DNA of 64,000 bases from an uncultured Elusimicrobiales bacterium (GCA_944324115.1 CALUVB010000001.1:1-64000), one strand, 5' to 3'; positions 34,816 to 42,958 are shown, counted from the stretch's first letter. Notes: generated from the letters alone by a model not told the origin. Translations and numbers: made by a program.

Positions 34816-34846
34816 AAAAAAGCCCCGCAGGCCCGGCCTGCGGGGC
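34816..34846 (-). terminator. Terminator after purine nucleoside phosphorylase
   Basis: 11-bp stem GCCCCGCAGGC/GCCTGCGGGGC, followed on the minus strand by six T. It separates this operon from the flippase gene. Confidence 0.9.
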
Positions 34847-34853
34847 ACGGATA

Positions 34854-35675
34854 TTAAAGTTTGGGTAAGATGGCTTCCAGCAAATCTTTAAATTTCCCTT
34901 CAATTTTTTTCGTCTCGCTGATTGTTTGTGCATGCGAAAGCGGAATTTTAGAAATGCCGCAGGCCATATTGCTTACCCACGCCAGTCCCAGCACTGCAAT
35001 ACCGCATTGGCGCGCCACCAGCACTTCCGGCACCACGCTCATACCCACAACGGCGGCTCCTAACGTTTTAAATGCGCGTATTTCGGCGGGTGTTTCAAAG
35101 TTCGGCCCCGTTGTGGCCAAGTAGGCGCCTTCTTTGGCGCTGATTTTTAATTTTTTGCAGGCGTCTATAGCGGTTTTGCGCATTTTTTTGTCATATGCTT
35201 CCGACAGGTCAAAGAACATCGGGCCAAATGCCGGGTCATGATTGCCAATCAGCGGATTATTGCACATAAAATTGATATGGTCGTTCAATACGCATAATGC
35301 GCCTGGTTTAAGTTTCATGTCCAAGGAGCCCACAGCAGCCGAGACAATCAGTTTTTGCACGCCCAACATAAACATGGTGCGTACAGATACTGCCAAATCC
35401 TTCATCGGGTGTCCTTCATAATAATGGAAACGCCCTTGCATGATCATCAGTTTTTTGCCTTTGTAAACGCCAAAAATCAAGTTGCCGCTGTGCCCCGGCA
35501 CGGTGCTGCGCAGAAAGCCGGGAATGTCGGCATAAGAGAGAACGATTTTTTTCTCCAACGGCGGAATAGAACCTGCCAGACCTGAACCGGTAATTAAGGC
35601 AATTTCCGGCTTAAAGTTTTTTGTTTTTTTGTTGATGAAAGCGACGGCTTTTTTGACTTGCTGTAGTTGGGTCAT
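34854..35675 (-). CDS. Purine-nucleoside phosphorylase
   Basis: 273 residues from the ATG at 35675, which has GGAGG just upstream; a longer frame to 35720 overlaps yraN and is rejected. Phosphorolysis of purine nucleosides for salvage. LITGSGLAG (phosphate loop), PGHSGNLIFG, MQGRFHYYEGH, NDHINFMCNNPLIG and TGPNFETPAEIRAF are trimeric PNP (class II) motifs. The residues VSNMACGIS near the C-terminus resemble the base-binding region; specificity for guanosine/inosine is likely. Last gene of rnhB-yraN-pnp. Confidence 0.95.
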   Translation of the reverse strand: MTQLQQVKKAVAFINKKTKNFKPEIALITGSGLAGSIPPLEKKIVLSYADIPGFLRSTVPGHSGNLIFGVYKGKKLMIMQGRFHYYEGHPMKDLAVSVRTMFMLGVQKLIVSAAVGSLDMKLKPGALCVLNDHINFMCNNPLIGNHDPAFGPMFFDLSEAYDKKMRKTAIDACKKLKISAKEGAYLATTGPNFETPAEIRAFKTLGAAVVGMSVVPEVLVARQCGIAVLGLAWVSNMACGISKIPLSHAQTISETKKIEGKFKDLLEAILPKL

Positions 35676-35688
35676 ACGGCCTCCGTAA

Positions 35689-36048
35689 TCATAAAATACC
35701 CCGCTGGGGGGAAAAGGCATTTTGTATATGCGTTATTTTCCCTGCCAGCAGACATATTACATCAAATCTTATACTATCAAATTTGGGCGTGTTTTCCTGT
35801 ATATAACATTGGGCGGTTAATACTATTTTGCGTTGTTTGGCGGCTGTAACTGCCGCCACCGGCCCGCCAAAAGCCCCGCTGGTGCGTTTTTTGACTTCGG
35901 CAAATACCAGCGTTTTGCCGTCTTGGGCAATAATGTCTATCTCTCCGTAAGGTCTCCGATAATTGCGCGCTAAAATGCGCAATCCTTTTCCCACCAGATA
36001 GTTGCAGGCGGCTTCCTCGCCTTGTGCGCCGCTTTGAGAAGTGTTCAT
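35689..36048 (-). CDS. YraN/UPF0102 family putative endonuclease-like protein
   Basis: 119 residues. GAQGEEAACNYLVGKGLRIL, YGEIDIIAQDGKTLVFAEVKKR (a restriction-endonuclease-like E..D..ExK core) and the C-terminal IRFDVICL match UPF0102. The biochemical role is unsettled. The classical position next to rnhB is kept: its ATG overlaps the rnhB stop by 4 bp. Confidence 0.93.
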   Translation of the reverse strand: MNTSQSGAQGEEAACNYLVGKGLRILARNYRRPYGEIDIIAQDGKTLVFAEVKKRTSGAFGGPVAAVTAAKQRKIVLTAQCYIQENTPKFDSIRFDVICLLAGKITHIQNAFSPQRGIL

Positions 36049-36686
36049 GGAAAAAGGGTCGGTTTAAAAAAATGGCGCACGGGGCCAAAGGTTTTGCGGT
36101 GCTGCGGACAGGGACCCAATTTTTCTAAAGCGGCGAGGTGTTTTGGGGTGCCGTATCCTTTATGTCCGGCAAAACCATAACCGGGATATAAGCGGTCCAA
36201 GACATTCATATATCGGTCCCGGAATACTTTGGCAATAATACTGGCGGCGGCGATGTTTAATGATTTGGCGTCTCCGTCTATTACGGGCTCTTGGGGCAGC
36301 GGGAAATCCCGTATACAATGCGGCCCGTCTATCAAAGCAACCGCTCCGGGGATAGAATAAAATTTTTGGGCTGCCCGGCGCATGGCTAAAAAAGTGGCCT
36401 GCAGGATATTATAGCGGTCAATTTCTTGCGCAGAGGCAAAGCCTACCCCATACAATACGCCAAGTTGCTGGACCCGCTGAAGAATCTCTTCCCGTTTTTT
36501 TGCAGTCAGCTTTTTGCTGTCGTTTACATCTTCAAAATAAGCGTATAAATTGGACCCGATAAAACACGCACAAGCCACCACCGGCCCCGCCAGCGGCCCG
36601 CGTCCGGCTTCATCTATGCCAAAGAGTGTGGCGGTTTCTAATTGCAGCGCCTTTTGTTTGTCAAAATCCTGAAGCGGTGTTTTCAT
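36045..36686 (-). CDS. rnhB: Ribonuclease HII
   Basis: 213 residues. Removes ribonucleotides from DNA. The catalytic acids lie in FGIDEAGRGPLAGPVVACA (Asp-Glu) with NDSKKLTAKKRE, ALIDGPHCI (third Asp) and GHKGYGTPKHLAAL. AAGGAACC lies before the ATG, with an extended -10 (TGC-TACAAT) further up. First gene of rnhB-yraN-pnp. Confidence 0.96.
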   Translation of the reverse strand: MKTPLQDFDKQKALQLETATLFGIDEAGRGPLAGPVVACACFIGSNLYAYFEDVNDSKKLTAKKREEILQRVQQLGVLYGVGFASAQEIDRYNILQATFLAMRRAAQKFYSIPGAVALIDGPHCIRDFPLPQEPVIDGDAKSLNIAAASIIAKVFRDRYMNVLDRLYPGYGFAGHKGYGTPKHLAALEKLGPCPQHRKTFGPVRHFFKPTLFP

Positions 36687-36822
36687 AGAAGGTTCCTTTT
36701 TGTTATTGTAGCATTTACCCGACTGAAAAACACATAAAAAGAAGATAAATTTTGATATGTTCTTAGGCCCGTATCTTAACTGCTTGGAAACGGAAGCGCG
36801 GGGGCAGTGATTTTAATATGAT

Positions 36823-36852
36823 AAAAAAGCCCCGCTTTATCGGCGGGGCTTT
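36823..36852 (-). terminator. Terminator after pssA
   Basis: 10-bp stem AAAGCCCCGC/GCGGGGCTTT followed on the minus strand by further T residues. Confidence 0.9.
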
Positions 36853-36865
36853 GGAGCAAATAGCG

Positions 36866-37663
36866 CTATTTTTCTACTTTTATGCCTTTAAAGGCGCGGT
36901 ATAATACCGCCAGCAGGCCAAAGAGTACATAAGCAGACATTACAATAAAGATAACATCTTGCGGGTAACGTACCAAAAGTACGACTAATACTACTATTAA
37001 CAACATAAGCCAAACGCTTATTTTTCTTTCCCGTTTGGATTTAAAAGCGGCGTAGGGAACGGTAGATACCATTAATATGGCTAAACCAATCATGGCAATT
37101 GCCACCAAATTATATAAATGGGGCAAAATAAACAGTTCCATGATGCGTAAATTATGCCCGCCCATATTGCTTTTCATAATAGTGTAAGAAATGGCAAAGG
37201 AGGCTAAAATAGCCGCCGGAGCCGGTACGGGCAAGCCGGAGAAATATTTTTTAGATCCTTCTCCCGCGTAAGCCATTGAATTAAATTTGGCTAAGCGCAA
37301 TACGCCAAAACAAGCATATACGCAGGCAATGGGCGCTCCCCAGAATGGATAGCGCTGCAATACCATAAAATACATAAGCAAGGCCGGCGCCGTGCAGAAA
37401 GAAATGGCATCTGCCAATGAATCCATTTCTATACCAAAATTGCTCTCCGTACCCAGCAGACGGGCCACGCGGCCGTCAAACAAATCAAACAGGGCCGCAA
37501 TTAAAATCAGCCAGCCCGCTTTGCTGAAATTGCCGTGGCTGGCGGCTAATATAGAGAAAAAACCACAGGCCAAATTCCCCAACGTAAAAAGGGAAGGAGC
37601 GGCCGCCGCACTTGTTTTTTTAAGTTTTTCCACGCCGGTGGAATGATTGTTTTCTTCGTTCAT
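36866..37663 (-). CDS. pssA: CDP-diacylglycerol--serine O-phosphatidyltransferase
   Basis: 265 residues, about seven to eight helices. The CDP-alcohol phosphotransferase motif reads DGRVARLLGTESNFGIEMDS followed by LAD, the full DGxxAR..G...D...D. Makes phosphatidylserine in the inner membrane. The N-terminus (1-20) is polar and the C-terminus Lys-rich. AAGGAAC lies before the ATG. psd, the next enzyme, is just upstream on the same strand but a terminator separates the two. Confidence 0.95.
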   Translation of the reverse strand: MNEENNHSTGVEKLKKTSAAAAPSLFTLGNLACGFFSILAASHGNFSKAGWLILIAALFDLFDGRVARLLGTESNFGIEMDSLADAISFCTAPALLMYFMVLQRYPFWGAPIACVYACFGVLRLAKFNSMAYAGEGSKKYFSGLPVPAPAAILASFAISYTIMKSNMGGHNLRIMELFILPHLYNLVAIAMIGLAILMVSTVPYAAFKSKRERKISVWLMLLIVVLVVLLVRYPQDVIFIVMSAYVLFGLLAVLYRAFKGIKVEK

Positions 37664-37674
37664 ATAGTTCCTTA

Positions 37675-37705
37675 AAATAAAAAAACGGCGCTAATGCGCC
37701 GTTTT
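37675..37705 (-). terminator. Terminator between psd and pssA
   Basis: Stem AAAACGGCGC/GCGCCGTTTT followed by TTTATTTT on the minus strand. pssA may depend on read-through or on its own promoter. Confidence 0.85.
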
Positions 37706-37713
37706 GAAAGTGC

Positions 37714-38382
37714 CTATTTCCACAAAGCCAATACGGTATTTCCGCCTTGTACTTTTTGGCCTTCTTTAACCATGACGCGCACGGCATTCTTAGGCAGATA
37801 AACCGCCACTTGGCTGCCGAAACGCACCAATCCGATTAATTGGCCGGCTTTCAGTTCTTGGCCGGGTTTTACCCAGCATTCAATGCGCCGCGCGATAGCA
37901 CCGGTGATTTGTTCCACATGGGCAAAGCGGTCGCTATTCGGGCGGTAAATTTGGATCAAATTGCGTTCATTCTTAGAGGCGGCATCGGGGTTGTTGGCAA
38001 AAAGGAATTCTCCTTTGTGGTAAAAAATTTCACCCACTACGCCGTTTACCGTAGAGCGCTGCACATGTACGTCAAATATGGACAAAAAGATACGCACTAC
38101 AACGGAGTTCGGGTCGTCTTCTGTCTTAATGCTTAGTACCGTGCCGTCAGCCGGGCAGGCGATTTCATCTTCGGCAAAGGCCACTTCTCTTCTTGGATTG
38201 CGGAAAAAGAAAGCACAAAAGCAAGCCACCACCAAAAACAGAGCGCCTAATATACGAAATCCAAAAAGTAAGAAAAACACCGCAATCAATAACGCGATGG
38301 AGAAGAAACGTAACCCTATGGGGAGTACGGTAAATATCCAACCAAAGCATTTGGTCAGAGTCCGCTGAAAGTCTTCTAACAT
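37714..38382 (-). CDS. psd: Phosphatidylserine decarboxylase proenzyme (short type)
   Basis: 222 residues, the short archaeal/Bacteroides-like type. Two hydrophobic helices (~20-60) are followed by FFRNPRR, CPADGTVLSI, LSIFDVHVQRSTVNG and the self-cleavage site RFGSQVAVYLP, where the Gly-Ser bond forms the pyruvoyl group. Converts phosphatidylserine to phosphatidylethanolamine. AAGGGG lies before the ATG. Functional pair with pssA. Confidence 0.95.
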   Translation of the reverse strand: MLEDFQRTLTKCFGWIFTVLPIGLRFFSIALLIAVFFLLFGFRILGALFLVVACFCAFFFRNPRREVAFAEDEIACPADGTVLSIKTEDDPNSVVVRIFLSIFDVHVQRSTVNGVVGEIFYHKGEFLFANNPDAASKNERNLIQIYRPNSDRFAHVEQITGAIARRIECWVKPGQELKAGQLIGLVRFGSQVAVYLPKNAVRVMVKEGQKVQGGNTVLALWK

Positions 38383-38426
38383 AATACCCCTTTTATACCG
38401 GTTGCTTCACAGCCGGATTTATGAAG

Positions 38427-38509
38427 TGGGCAGGGGGGGACTCGAACCCCCACGGTCTTGCGACCAACAGATTTTAAGTCTGTCGCGTCTACCATTCCGC
38501 CACCAGCCC
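38427..38509 (-). tRNA. tRNA-Leu (anticodon TAA)
   Basis: Anticodon stem ACAGA/TCTGT around CTTAAAA gives anticodon TAA. A long variable arm (TGGTCGCAAGACCG) marks a class II tRNA. T-arm GGGGG-TTCGAGT-CCCCC. Acceptor GGGCTGG/CCTGCCC with one T-T mismatch. CCA not encoded. Confidence 0.95.
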
Positions 38510-38602
38510 TCTGTATTTATTTTAACAAAAAAAGAAACTTCTCGCACGATTTACTGTGTTTTAATATCTAAAAGCGGCCGGTAAAAAATTTTTTATTGAG
38601 GC

Positions 38603-38629
38603 AAATGCGCCTTTGCTGCAAAAGGCGCA
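38603..38629 (-). terminator. Hairpin after the NYN-domain gene
   Basis: 9-bp stem TGCGCCTTT/AAAGGCGCA, four bases after the stop; the T-tail is short (TTTGCC), so the call is tentative. Confidence 0.5.
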
Positions 38630-38632
38630 ATG

Positions 38633-39049
38633 TTATTTTTCACTTTCGGCAAGCTTTAAACTGCGGTAAAATTTTTGGCAGAATAAGGCTTTGACTCCAA
38701 TGGCTTTTAGGCGGCTTTGCAAATCCCGGTCCGAAGTAACTGCCATGACGCGGGTGCCGTTCTGGGCCAAGAAATCCGCTTCTTGAAAAATATAATCGTC
38801 GGCGGTGGTTTCTTCTGAAAAGATAATATGTACGCCCGCCCGGTAAAGGGGGCCTACGGGGCGGTAACTCCCATCAAAGACTACGCGGTATTCGTGCATT
38901 GCATAGTTTTCATCTTGGGAAACTTGTTCCAAAAAATCTAAAAATTCAGCCGTTACGTCTTCTTCCGTGCGGGAAAACTGCCACAAGAAGCTGCGTACCA
39001 GGTTTAACCCATCAATAAGATAAACGGTTGGTTTGGTGGTTGTATACAT
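38633..39049 (-). CDS. NYN-domain protein (YacP-like predicted ribonuclease)
   Basis: 138 residues. PIN-like NYN fold: YLIDGLNLVRS (first Asp/Asn), FDGSYRP, SEETTADDYIF (central acidic pair) and VTSDRDLQSRLKAIG (last Asp). These match YacP/Rae1-type nucleases, which cut mRNA. Monocistronic between tRNA-Leu and tmRNA. The substrate is unknown. Confidence 0.85.
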   Translation of the reverse strand: MYTTTKPTVYLIDGLNLVRSFLWQFSRTEEDVTAEFLDFLEQVSQDENYAMHEYRVVFDGSYRPVGPLYRAGVHIIFSEETTADDYIFQEADFLAQNGTRVMAVTSDRDLQSRLKAIGVKALFCQKFYRSLKLAESEK

Positions 39050-39086
39050 ATGCTGTTAGAGCGGCTATTGTGCCGCGAACGTAAAA

Positions 39087-39114
39087 TTGCTATAAGAAAA
39101 TGATACAATATAAT
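39087..39114 (+). promoter_or_regulatory. Promoter of tmRNA
   Basis: TTGCTA (39087-39092), 16 bp, TATAAT (39109-39114). It would start transcription ~40 bp before the mature 5' end, which RNase P would trim. Confidence 0.6.
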
Positions 39115-39163
39115 ACCCTTTTCCGGCAGGGCCGGGAGGTTCTTTGACAATTTCCGTATTTAC

Positions 39164-39505
39164 GGGGGTGTAATAGATTCGACGGGTATCTGTTACTGCT
39201 CGGGAGCAGGTATTGGTTGGCCAGGCCAATTAAAATAGGGCTAACAAAATAACTAACGACAATCAAGTCGCTTGGGCTAACGCTTAGTCCACTGCCGTCT
39301 CTGTGCTTTTCACACGCGGGGACAAGGCAGTCATTATGTGAAATGCGGCATAGCGGGCGCGTTTCGTCTTGTTATGCTTAAGACCCACGAAACAAATCAT
39401 GCGGGTGCTGCCGTGCGCTTACTGCATGATTACCAAGCGCGGCTAAACCTGTAGGGCCTAAGCGGTTAAGATGTTCGGACGGGGGTGCGAATCCCCCCAC
39501 CTCCA
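39164..39505 (+). ncRNA. ssrA: Transfer-messenger RNA (tmRNA)
   Basis: The 5' end GGGGGTG pairs with 3' CACCTCC (one G-U). The conserved TAGATTCGACGGG near the 5' end and the T-arm GGGGG-TGCGAAT-CCCCC near the 3' end are clear. Length ~342 nt, and the CCA is not encoded. The only long tag frame after the AATAG-type resume region reads ANKITNDNQVAWANA then TAG (39240-39287), so the tag ends in ANA rather than the usual LAA. Rescues stalled ribosomes with SmpB, which is not in this window. Confidence 0.95.
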
Positions 39506-39659
39506 CTTTTTTACAGCAAAGCGTGCAGCTTTGCAGGGCCGGCCGTCTTGGCAATTGGCATACGTTTGCGTGGGCTTTAGGGCAAACGGCGCAGACAAGC
39601 CGGCGGTTTTCGGACAAAATATACGGGAATAATACAGATTTTAATTTTACGGAGGATTT

Positions 39660-41069
39660 ATGGCCGCAGATATTCAATTTGGCACAGACGGTTGGAGAGG
39701 CGTTATCGCATGGGACTTTACCTATAATAATGTACGCCGTATTGCGCAGGCGCTGGCGGATTATATTAATGAAAACGCCCCTTCTGACGAAGAAGGGAAA
39801 ATGGCCAAAGTATTTGTCGGTTATGACCGCCGCTTTATGTCAGATTTGTTTGCGGCGGATATTGCCAGCATTCTGCGTTCCAATAAGATAGATGTTACTC
39901 TGTCGGATCGGCCTGTGCCGACGCCTATGGTCAGTGCGCTTACGCTGCGGAAATTTTGGTTGGGGATTACAGTAACCGCCAGCCATAATCCGGCCCAATA
40001 CAACGGCGTTAAAGTGAAATGGGCCGGTTGTTCGGCCCCTTCCCGCGAAACAAGAGAAATTGAGCAGCTGATAGACGCCAATCCCGTGTTATTTTTATAT
40101 GGACAAAAAGCGGAACAGAAAAATTTGACGGATTTATATCAGAAATACCTTATGGGAACGGCCAATCTTAAAAAAATTGCCGCGCTTAAGGGTACTGTGG
40201 CGGTGGATTATATGTATGGGGTAACAGCCGGGTGGCTGGAAAAATTGCTTCCGTCTCAAAAAATTATCGCACTGCATGCGGAGCATGATCCCACTTTCCG
40301 TGGCTTGCAGCCGGATCCTTCGTTGAAGAATTTGGCGGAGCTTAAAAAGACTGTGTTGGAGAAAAAAGCAATAGCCGGCTTTGCTTTTGACGGAGACGGA
40401 GACCGTTTTGGATTGATAGACGAAAAAGGAAATTATGTGACTCCTTGTTTGTTGGCAGGGGTGTTGCTGAATTATCTGGTAAAAGCTAAAAAACTGAAAG
40501 GGAAAGTGGTGCAAACGCTTTCAATGGGGTATTTGCCTAAACGGATTGCCCGGGAACACGGTTTGACCTATGAAGAAGTACCTGTCGGATTTAAAAATGT
40601 GGCAGAACGAATGGCGCTGGAGGAAGTGGCCTTTGGCGTAGAGGAAGCAGGGGGGTATGCGTGGAAGGGTGGATCTTCGGACAGAGACGGGTTGGCGGTG
40701 GCTTTGGCGTGTCTGGAGATTATGGCTTGTACCAAGAAAAAGATTTCCGAATTATGCGATGAGGTAAGCAAACAGTATGGCGCTTCTGTCTATCAACGCC
40801 GGGATTTGCCGGCCGCCAAGCCGATAGAAAAAGGCGCTTTTGTGGAAAAATTGCGCAAGAAGCTTCCTAAAAAAATAGGGAACTTTAAAGTGGCGGAAGT
40901 GGCTACTACCGACGGTTTGAAAATTTATTTTGAGCAAGATGAATGGCTGTTGGTGCGTCCTTCCGGTACAGAGCCGTTAGTGCGGGTATATGCGGAGACC
41001 GCTACGAAAAAAGACACCCAATTGTTATTGGATTTTGGCGAGAAGTTGGTCGCACAATATATTAAGTAG
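39660..41069 (+). CDS. Phosphoglucomutase/phosphomannomutase family (alpha-D-phosphohexomutase)
   Basis: 469 residues, four domains. FGTDGWRGVIAWDFT, the phosphoserine loop TASHNPAQYNGVKVKW, the metal loop FDGDGDRFGLID, the sugar loop VEEAGGYAWKGGSSDRDG and the phosphate loop RPSGTEPLVRVYAE are complete. It interconverts hexose 1- and 6-phosphates. The sugar loop resembles no single subgroup clearly (it is not the GlmM type), so PGM/PMM activity is left open. GGAGG lies before the ATG. The response-regulator gene follows nine bases later. Confidence 0.94.
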   Translation: MAADIQFGTDGWRGVIAWDFTYNNVRRIAQALADYINENAPSDEEGKMAKVFVGYDRRFMSDLFAADIASILRSNKIDVTLSDRPVPTPMVSALTLRKFWLGITVTASHNPAQYNGVKVKWAGCSAPSRETREIEQLIDANPVLFLYGQKAEQKNLTDLYQKYLMGTANLKKIAALKGTVAVDYMYGVTAGWLEKLLPSQKIIALHAEHDPTFRGLQPDPSLKNLAELKKTVLEKKAIAGFAFDGDGDRFGLIDEKGNYVTPCLLAGVLLNYLVKAKKLKGKVVQTLSMGYLPKRIAREHGLTYEEVPVGFKNVAERMALEEVAFGVEEAGGYAWKGGSSDRDGLAVALACLEIMACTKKKISELCDEVSKQYGASVYQRRDLPAAKPIEKGAFVEKLRKKLPKKIGNFKVAEVATTDGLKIYFEQDEWLLVRPSGTEPLVRVYAETATKKDTQLLLDFGEKLVAQYIK

Positions 41070-41077
41070 GGGAGACT

Positions 41078-41437
41078 ATGTTAAAAATTGCATTGGTAGA
41101 CGACTCTGTGATTTTGCGTTCTGCCATTAAAAATGTATTGGAGTCGTCTGGGTTTGAAGTAGTGTTAGAAGCGGGCGGATCTAAGGAACTTTTTGAAAAA
41201 TTGGAAAGCACGACGCCTTCTTTGGTCTTGTTAGACGTGTTTTTTCCGACAGAAAATGGACTGGATATGTTGGCCCGCCTTAAAAAACAATATCCTCTGA
41301 TTAAAATACTGATGGTAACCGGCTTGAAGCAAGAGACTATTGCCGAAGAAGCCAAGCGGCTGGGCGCTGACGGTATTTTATACAAGCCTTTTGATACAGA
41401 TGATTTGCTGAATGCAGTGAAACAAGTCGCTTTGTAA
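41078..41437 (+). CDS. CheY-like single-domain response regulator
   Basis: 119 residues, receiver domain only. Acidic pocket in ALVDDSVILRSA, phosphoacceptor Asp ~53 in LVLLDVFFPTENG, Thr in LMVTGLKQ and Lys in LYKPFDTDDLL. No output domain, so it acts by protein-protein contact (motility, pili or a phosphorelay). No histidine kinase is in the window. Coupled to the mutase gene (nine-base gap, GGGGAG site) and followed by a terminator. Confidence 0.95.
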   Translation: MLKIALVDDSVILRSAIKNVLESSGFEVVLEAGGSKELFEKLESTTPSLVLLDVFFPTENGLDMLARLKKQYPLIKILMVTGLKQETIAEEAKRLGADGILYKPFDTDDLLNAVKQVAL

Positions 41438-41454
41438 TATAACATTGTTTTAGA

Positions 41455-41485
41455 AAAAGCTCCGCTTTTATGGCGGGGTTTTTTT
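41455..41485 (+). terminator. Terminator after the response regulator
   Basis: Stem CTCCGC/GCGGGG flanked by A- and T-runs, seven T at the end. Confidence 0.8.
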
Positions 41486-41634
41486 GTATATACAATCCAT
41501 AACTGTAAGAAGATAGGGTGCGTGAGGAAAACTTGCCGTTGGGAAGAGGATAGTCGCTGAGGAAAAATTCGGTTAGTTCCAAATGCTTGCCCGCGCGGAG
41601 GCCGGTTTGGAAGATGAATTTGGCATAGAGCAAG

Positions 41635-41965
41635 TTTTTATAAACGCCTTGCATTGTTTTTTTTTTTTGATAAATTTTGCTTATGAGAAAAATTTATCAA
41701 AGAAATATATTTTCTAAAAAAAATCATTTTGCAGGTAAAATAAACGGCTTTACGTTGATAGAACTGTTGGTGGTGGTGCTGATTATCGGCATCTTGGCGG
41801 CGATTGCCTTGCCCCAATATGAAAAAGCGGTGTTAAAAAGCCGTTTCGTACAGACACAAATTATGAGCCGAAACATATATGATGCATTGGAGCGGTATCA
41901 TATGGCAAACGGCACTTACCCGGCCGACTTGACGGAGCTGGATATTCAGATACCGGGTACTTATA
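41635..41965 (+). repeat. 331-bp direct repeat, copy 1 (pilin promoter plus conserved 5' half)
   Basis: Nearly identical to 42368-42698 with a constant 733-bp offset and no indels. It runs from the promoter through the T12 tract and the first ~94 codons, then similarity ends sharply at GGTACTTATA. Confidence 0.9.
41649..41676 (+). promoter_or_regulatory. Pilin promoter with T12 spacer, copy 1
   Basis: TTGCAT (41649-41654), then a spacer containing T12 (41657-41668), then extended -10 TGA-TAAATT (41671-41676), six bases before the ATG at 41683. No Shine-Dalgarno. Confidence 0.5.
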
Positions 41966-42213
41966 ATGAAGATAAGACAGCTGTATTTTTTGATGATTAT
42001 CGTTGTATATATTATTATAGAACGGGGCTTATGGACTCCATTTTTTGCGAAATGTTGAGGCCTGAAGAAATCGGTATGCGATATGCTTTTTTGCAAAAGA
42101 AAAAATATTGTATTACGACGGATAATAAGCAGGGAAAAGAATTATGCACTTCTATGGGGGGAAAAAATCCTTTTGACTCTGGAGCCGGCCTTTGGCATTA
42201 TGAGTTGCCTTAA
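41683..42213 (+). CDS. Type IV pilin-like protein, copy 1
   Basis: 176 residues. A prepilin leader of 21 residues ends in Gly, then FTLIELLVVVLIIGILAAIA, the methylated-Phe N-terminal helix with Glu5. LPQYEKAVLKSR follows, a form frequent in Elusimicrobiota pilins. The globular half has four Cys (two closely spaced pairs) likely to form disulfides. The variable C-terminal third differs fully from copy 2. Exported and assembled or inserted by a type IV pilus or type II secretion machine not seen here. Start at ATG 41683; a TTG two codons earlier is less likely. Confidence 0.93.
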   Translation: MRKIYQRNIFSKKNHFAGKINGFTLIELLVVVLIIGILAAIALPQYEKAVLKSRFVQTQIMSRNIYDALERYHMANGTYPADLTELDIQIPGTYNEDKTAVFFDDYRCIYYYRTGLMDSIFCEMLRPEEIGMRYAFLQKKKYCITTDNKQGKELCTSMGGKNPFDSGAGLWHYELP

Positions 42214-42344
42214 ACAGAAAAATTCTTTGGAGATGGGCAACTGTGTTGTTCGGTGTGACCAAAAGAGGAGGTTGCTTTTTGTTAGAATATCAAAACAGCA
42301 CAAAATTGGCATTTTTCAAACTGCATTTTTTCCTATTTGAATGT

Positions 42345-42372
42345 AAAAAACAGCCTGTATGGCTGTTTTTTT
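42345..42372 (+). terminator. Terminator after pilin copy 1
   Basis: Stem AAAACAGCC/GGCTGTTTT with TGTAT loop and a T-tail. Confidence 0.85.
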
Positions 42373-42698
42373 ATAAACGTCTTGCATTGTTTTTTTTTTT
42401 TGATAAATTTTGCTTATGAGAAAAATTTATCAAAAAGCTATGCTTTCTAAAGAAAATCATTCTGCGGGTAAAATGGGCGGCTTTACGCTGATAGAACTGT
42501 TGGTGGTGGTGCTGATAATAGGTATCTTGGCAGCGATTGCCTTGCCCCAATATGAAAAAGCGGTGTTAAAAAGCCGTTTCGTACAGACACAAATTATGAG
42601 CCGAAACATATATGATGCATTGGATCGGTATCATATGGCAAACGGCACTTACCCGGCCGACTTGACGGAGCTGGATATTCAGATACCGGGTACTTATA
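42368..42698 (+). repeat. 331-bp direct repeat, copy 2
   Basis: Second copy of the 41635-41965 segment, including the T12 tract (42390-42401), the promoter and the conserved half of the pilin gene. Confidence 0.9.
42382..42409 (+). promoter_or_regulatory. Pilin promoter with T12 spacer, copy 2
   Basis: Same layout as copy 1: TTGCAT (42382-42387), T12 tract, TGA-TAAATT (42404-42409), six bases before the ATG at 42416. Confidence 0.5.
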
Positions 42699-42958
42699 CT
42701 TCTACCAATAAAGAAGTCCGTTTTAACCATTATAGTTGTCAGTATTATCTTCAACAAGATGGTGCGAGTGACTCTATTTTATGCCAGCTTAGCCAGCCTG
42801 AGGTGGTGGGAATTCGCTATTTCTTAGACCAGCGTGCGAAGCCAAAATATTGTATAGCCGGCAGTTCCTCCAGTAGGGCTCAGGCCTTGTGCAAGTCTTT
42901 GGGGGGAACGAATCCCTATGATAATAGTAAAGGACTGATTCATTACGTGCTGCCGTAA
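42416..42958 (+). CDS. Type IV pilin-like protein, copy 2
   Basis: 180 residues. The leader ends in a GG-FTLIE processing site. The N-terminal helix and the region to IPGTY are identical to copy 1 except one Glu/Asp change; the leader differs at a few positions. The C-terminal domain is divergent but keeps the four Cys (SCQYY, ILCQL, YCIAG, LCKSLGG) and the same ending pattern GxxHYxLP. Tandem duplication with C-terminal diversification is evident. No plus-strand terminator is clear after it. Confidence 0.93.
   Translation: MRKIYQKAMLSKENHSAGKMGGFTLIELLVVVLIIGILAAIALPQYEKAVLKSRFVQTQIMSRNIYDALDRYHMANGTYPADLTELDIQIPGTYTSTNKEVRFNHYSCQYYLQQDGASDSILCQLSQPEVVGIRYFLDQRAKPKYCIAGSSSSRAQALCKSLGGTNPYDNSKGLIHYVLP

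Noticed and set aside
37675-37705. Hairpin between psd and pssA as a riboswitch
   Set aside because: Simple T-tailed intrinsic terminator with no alternative pairing.
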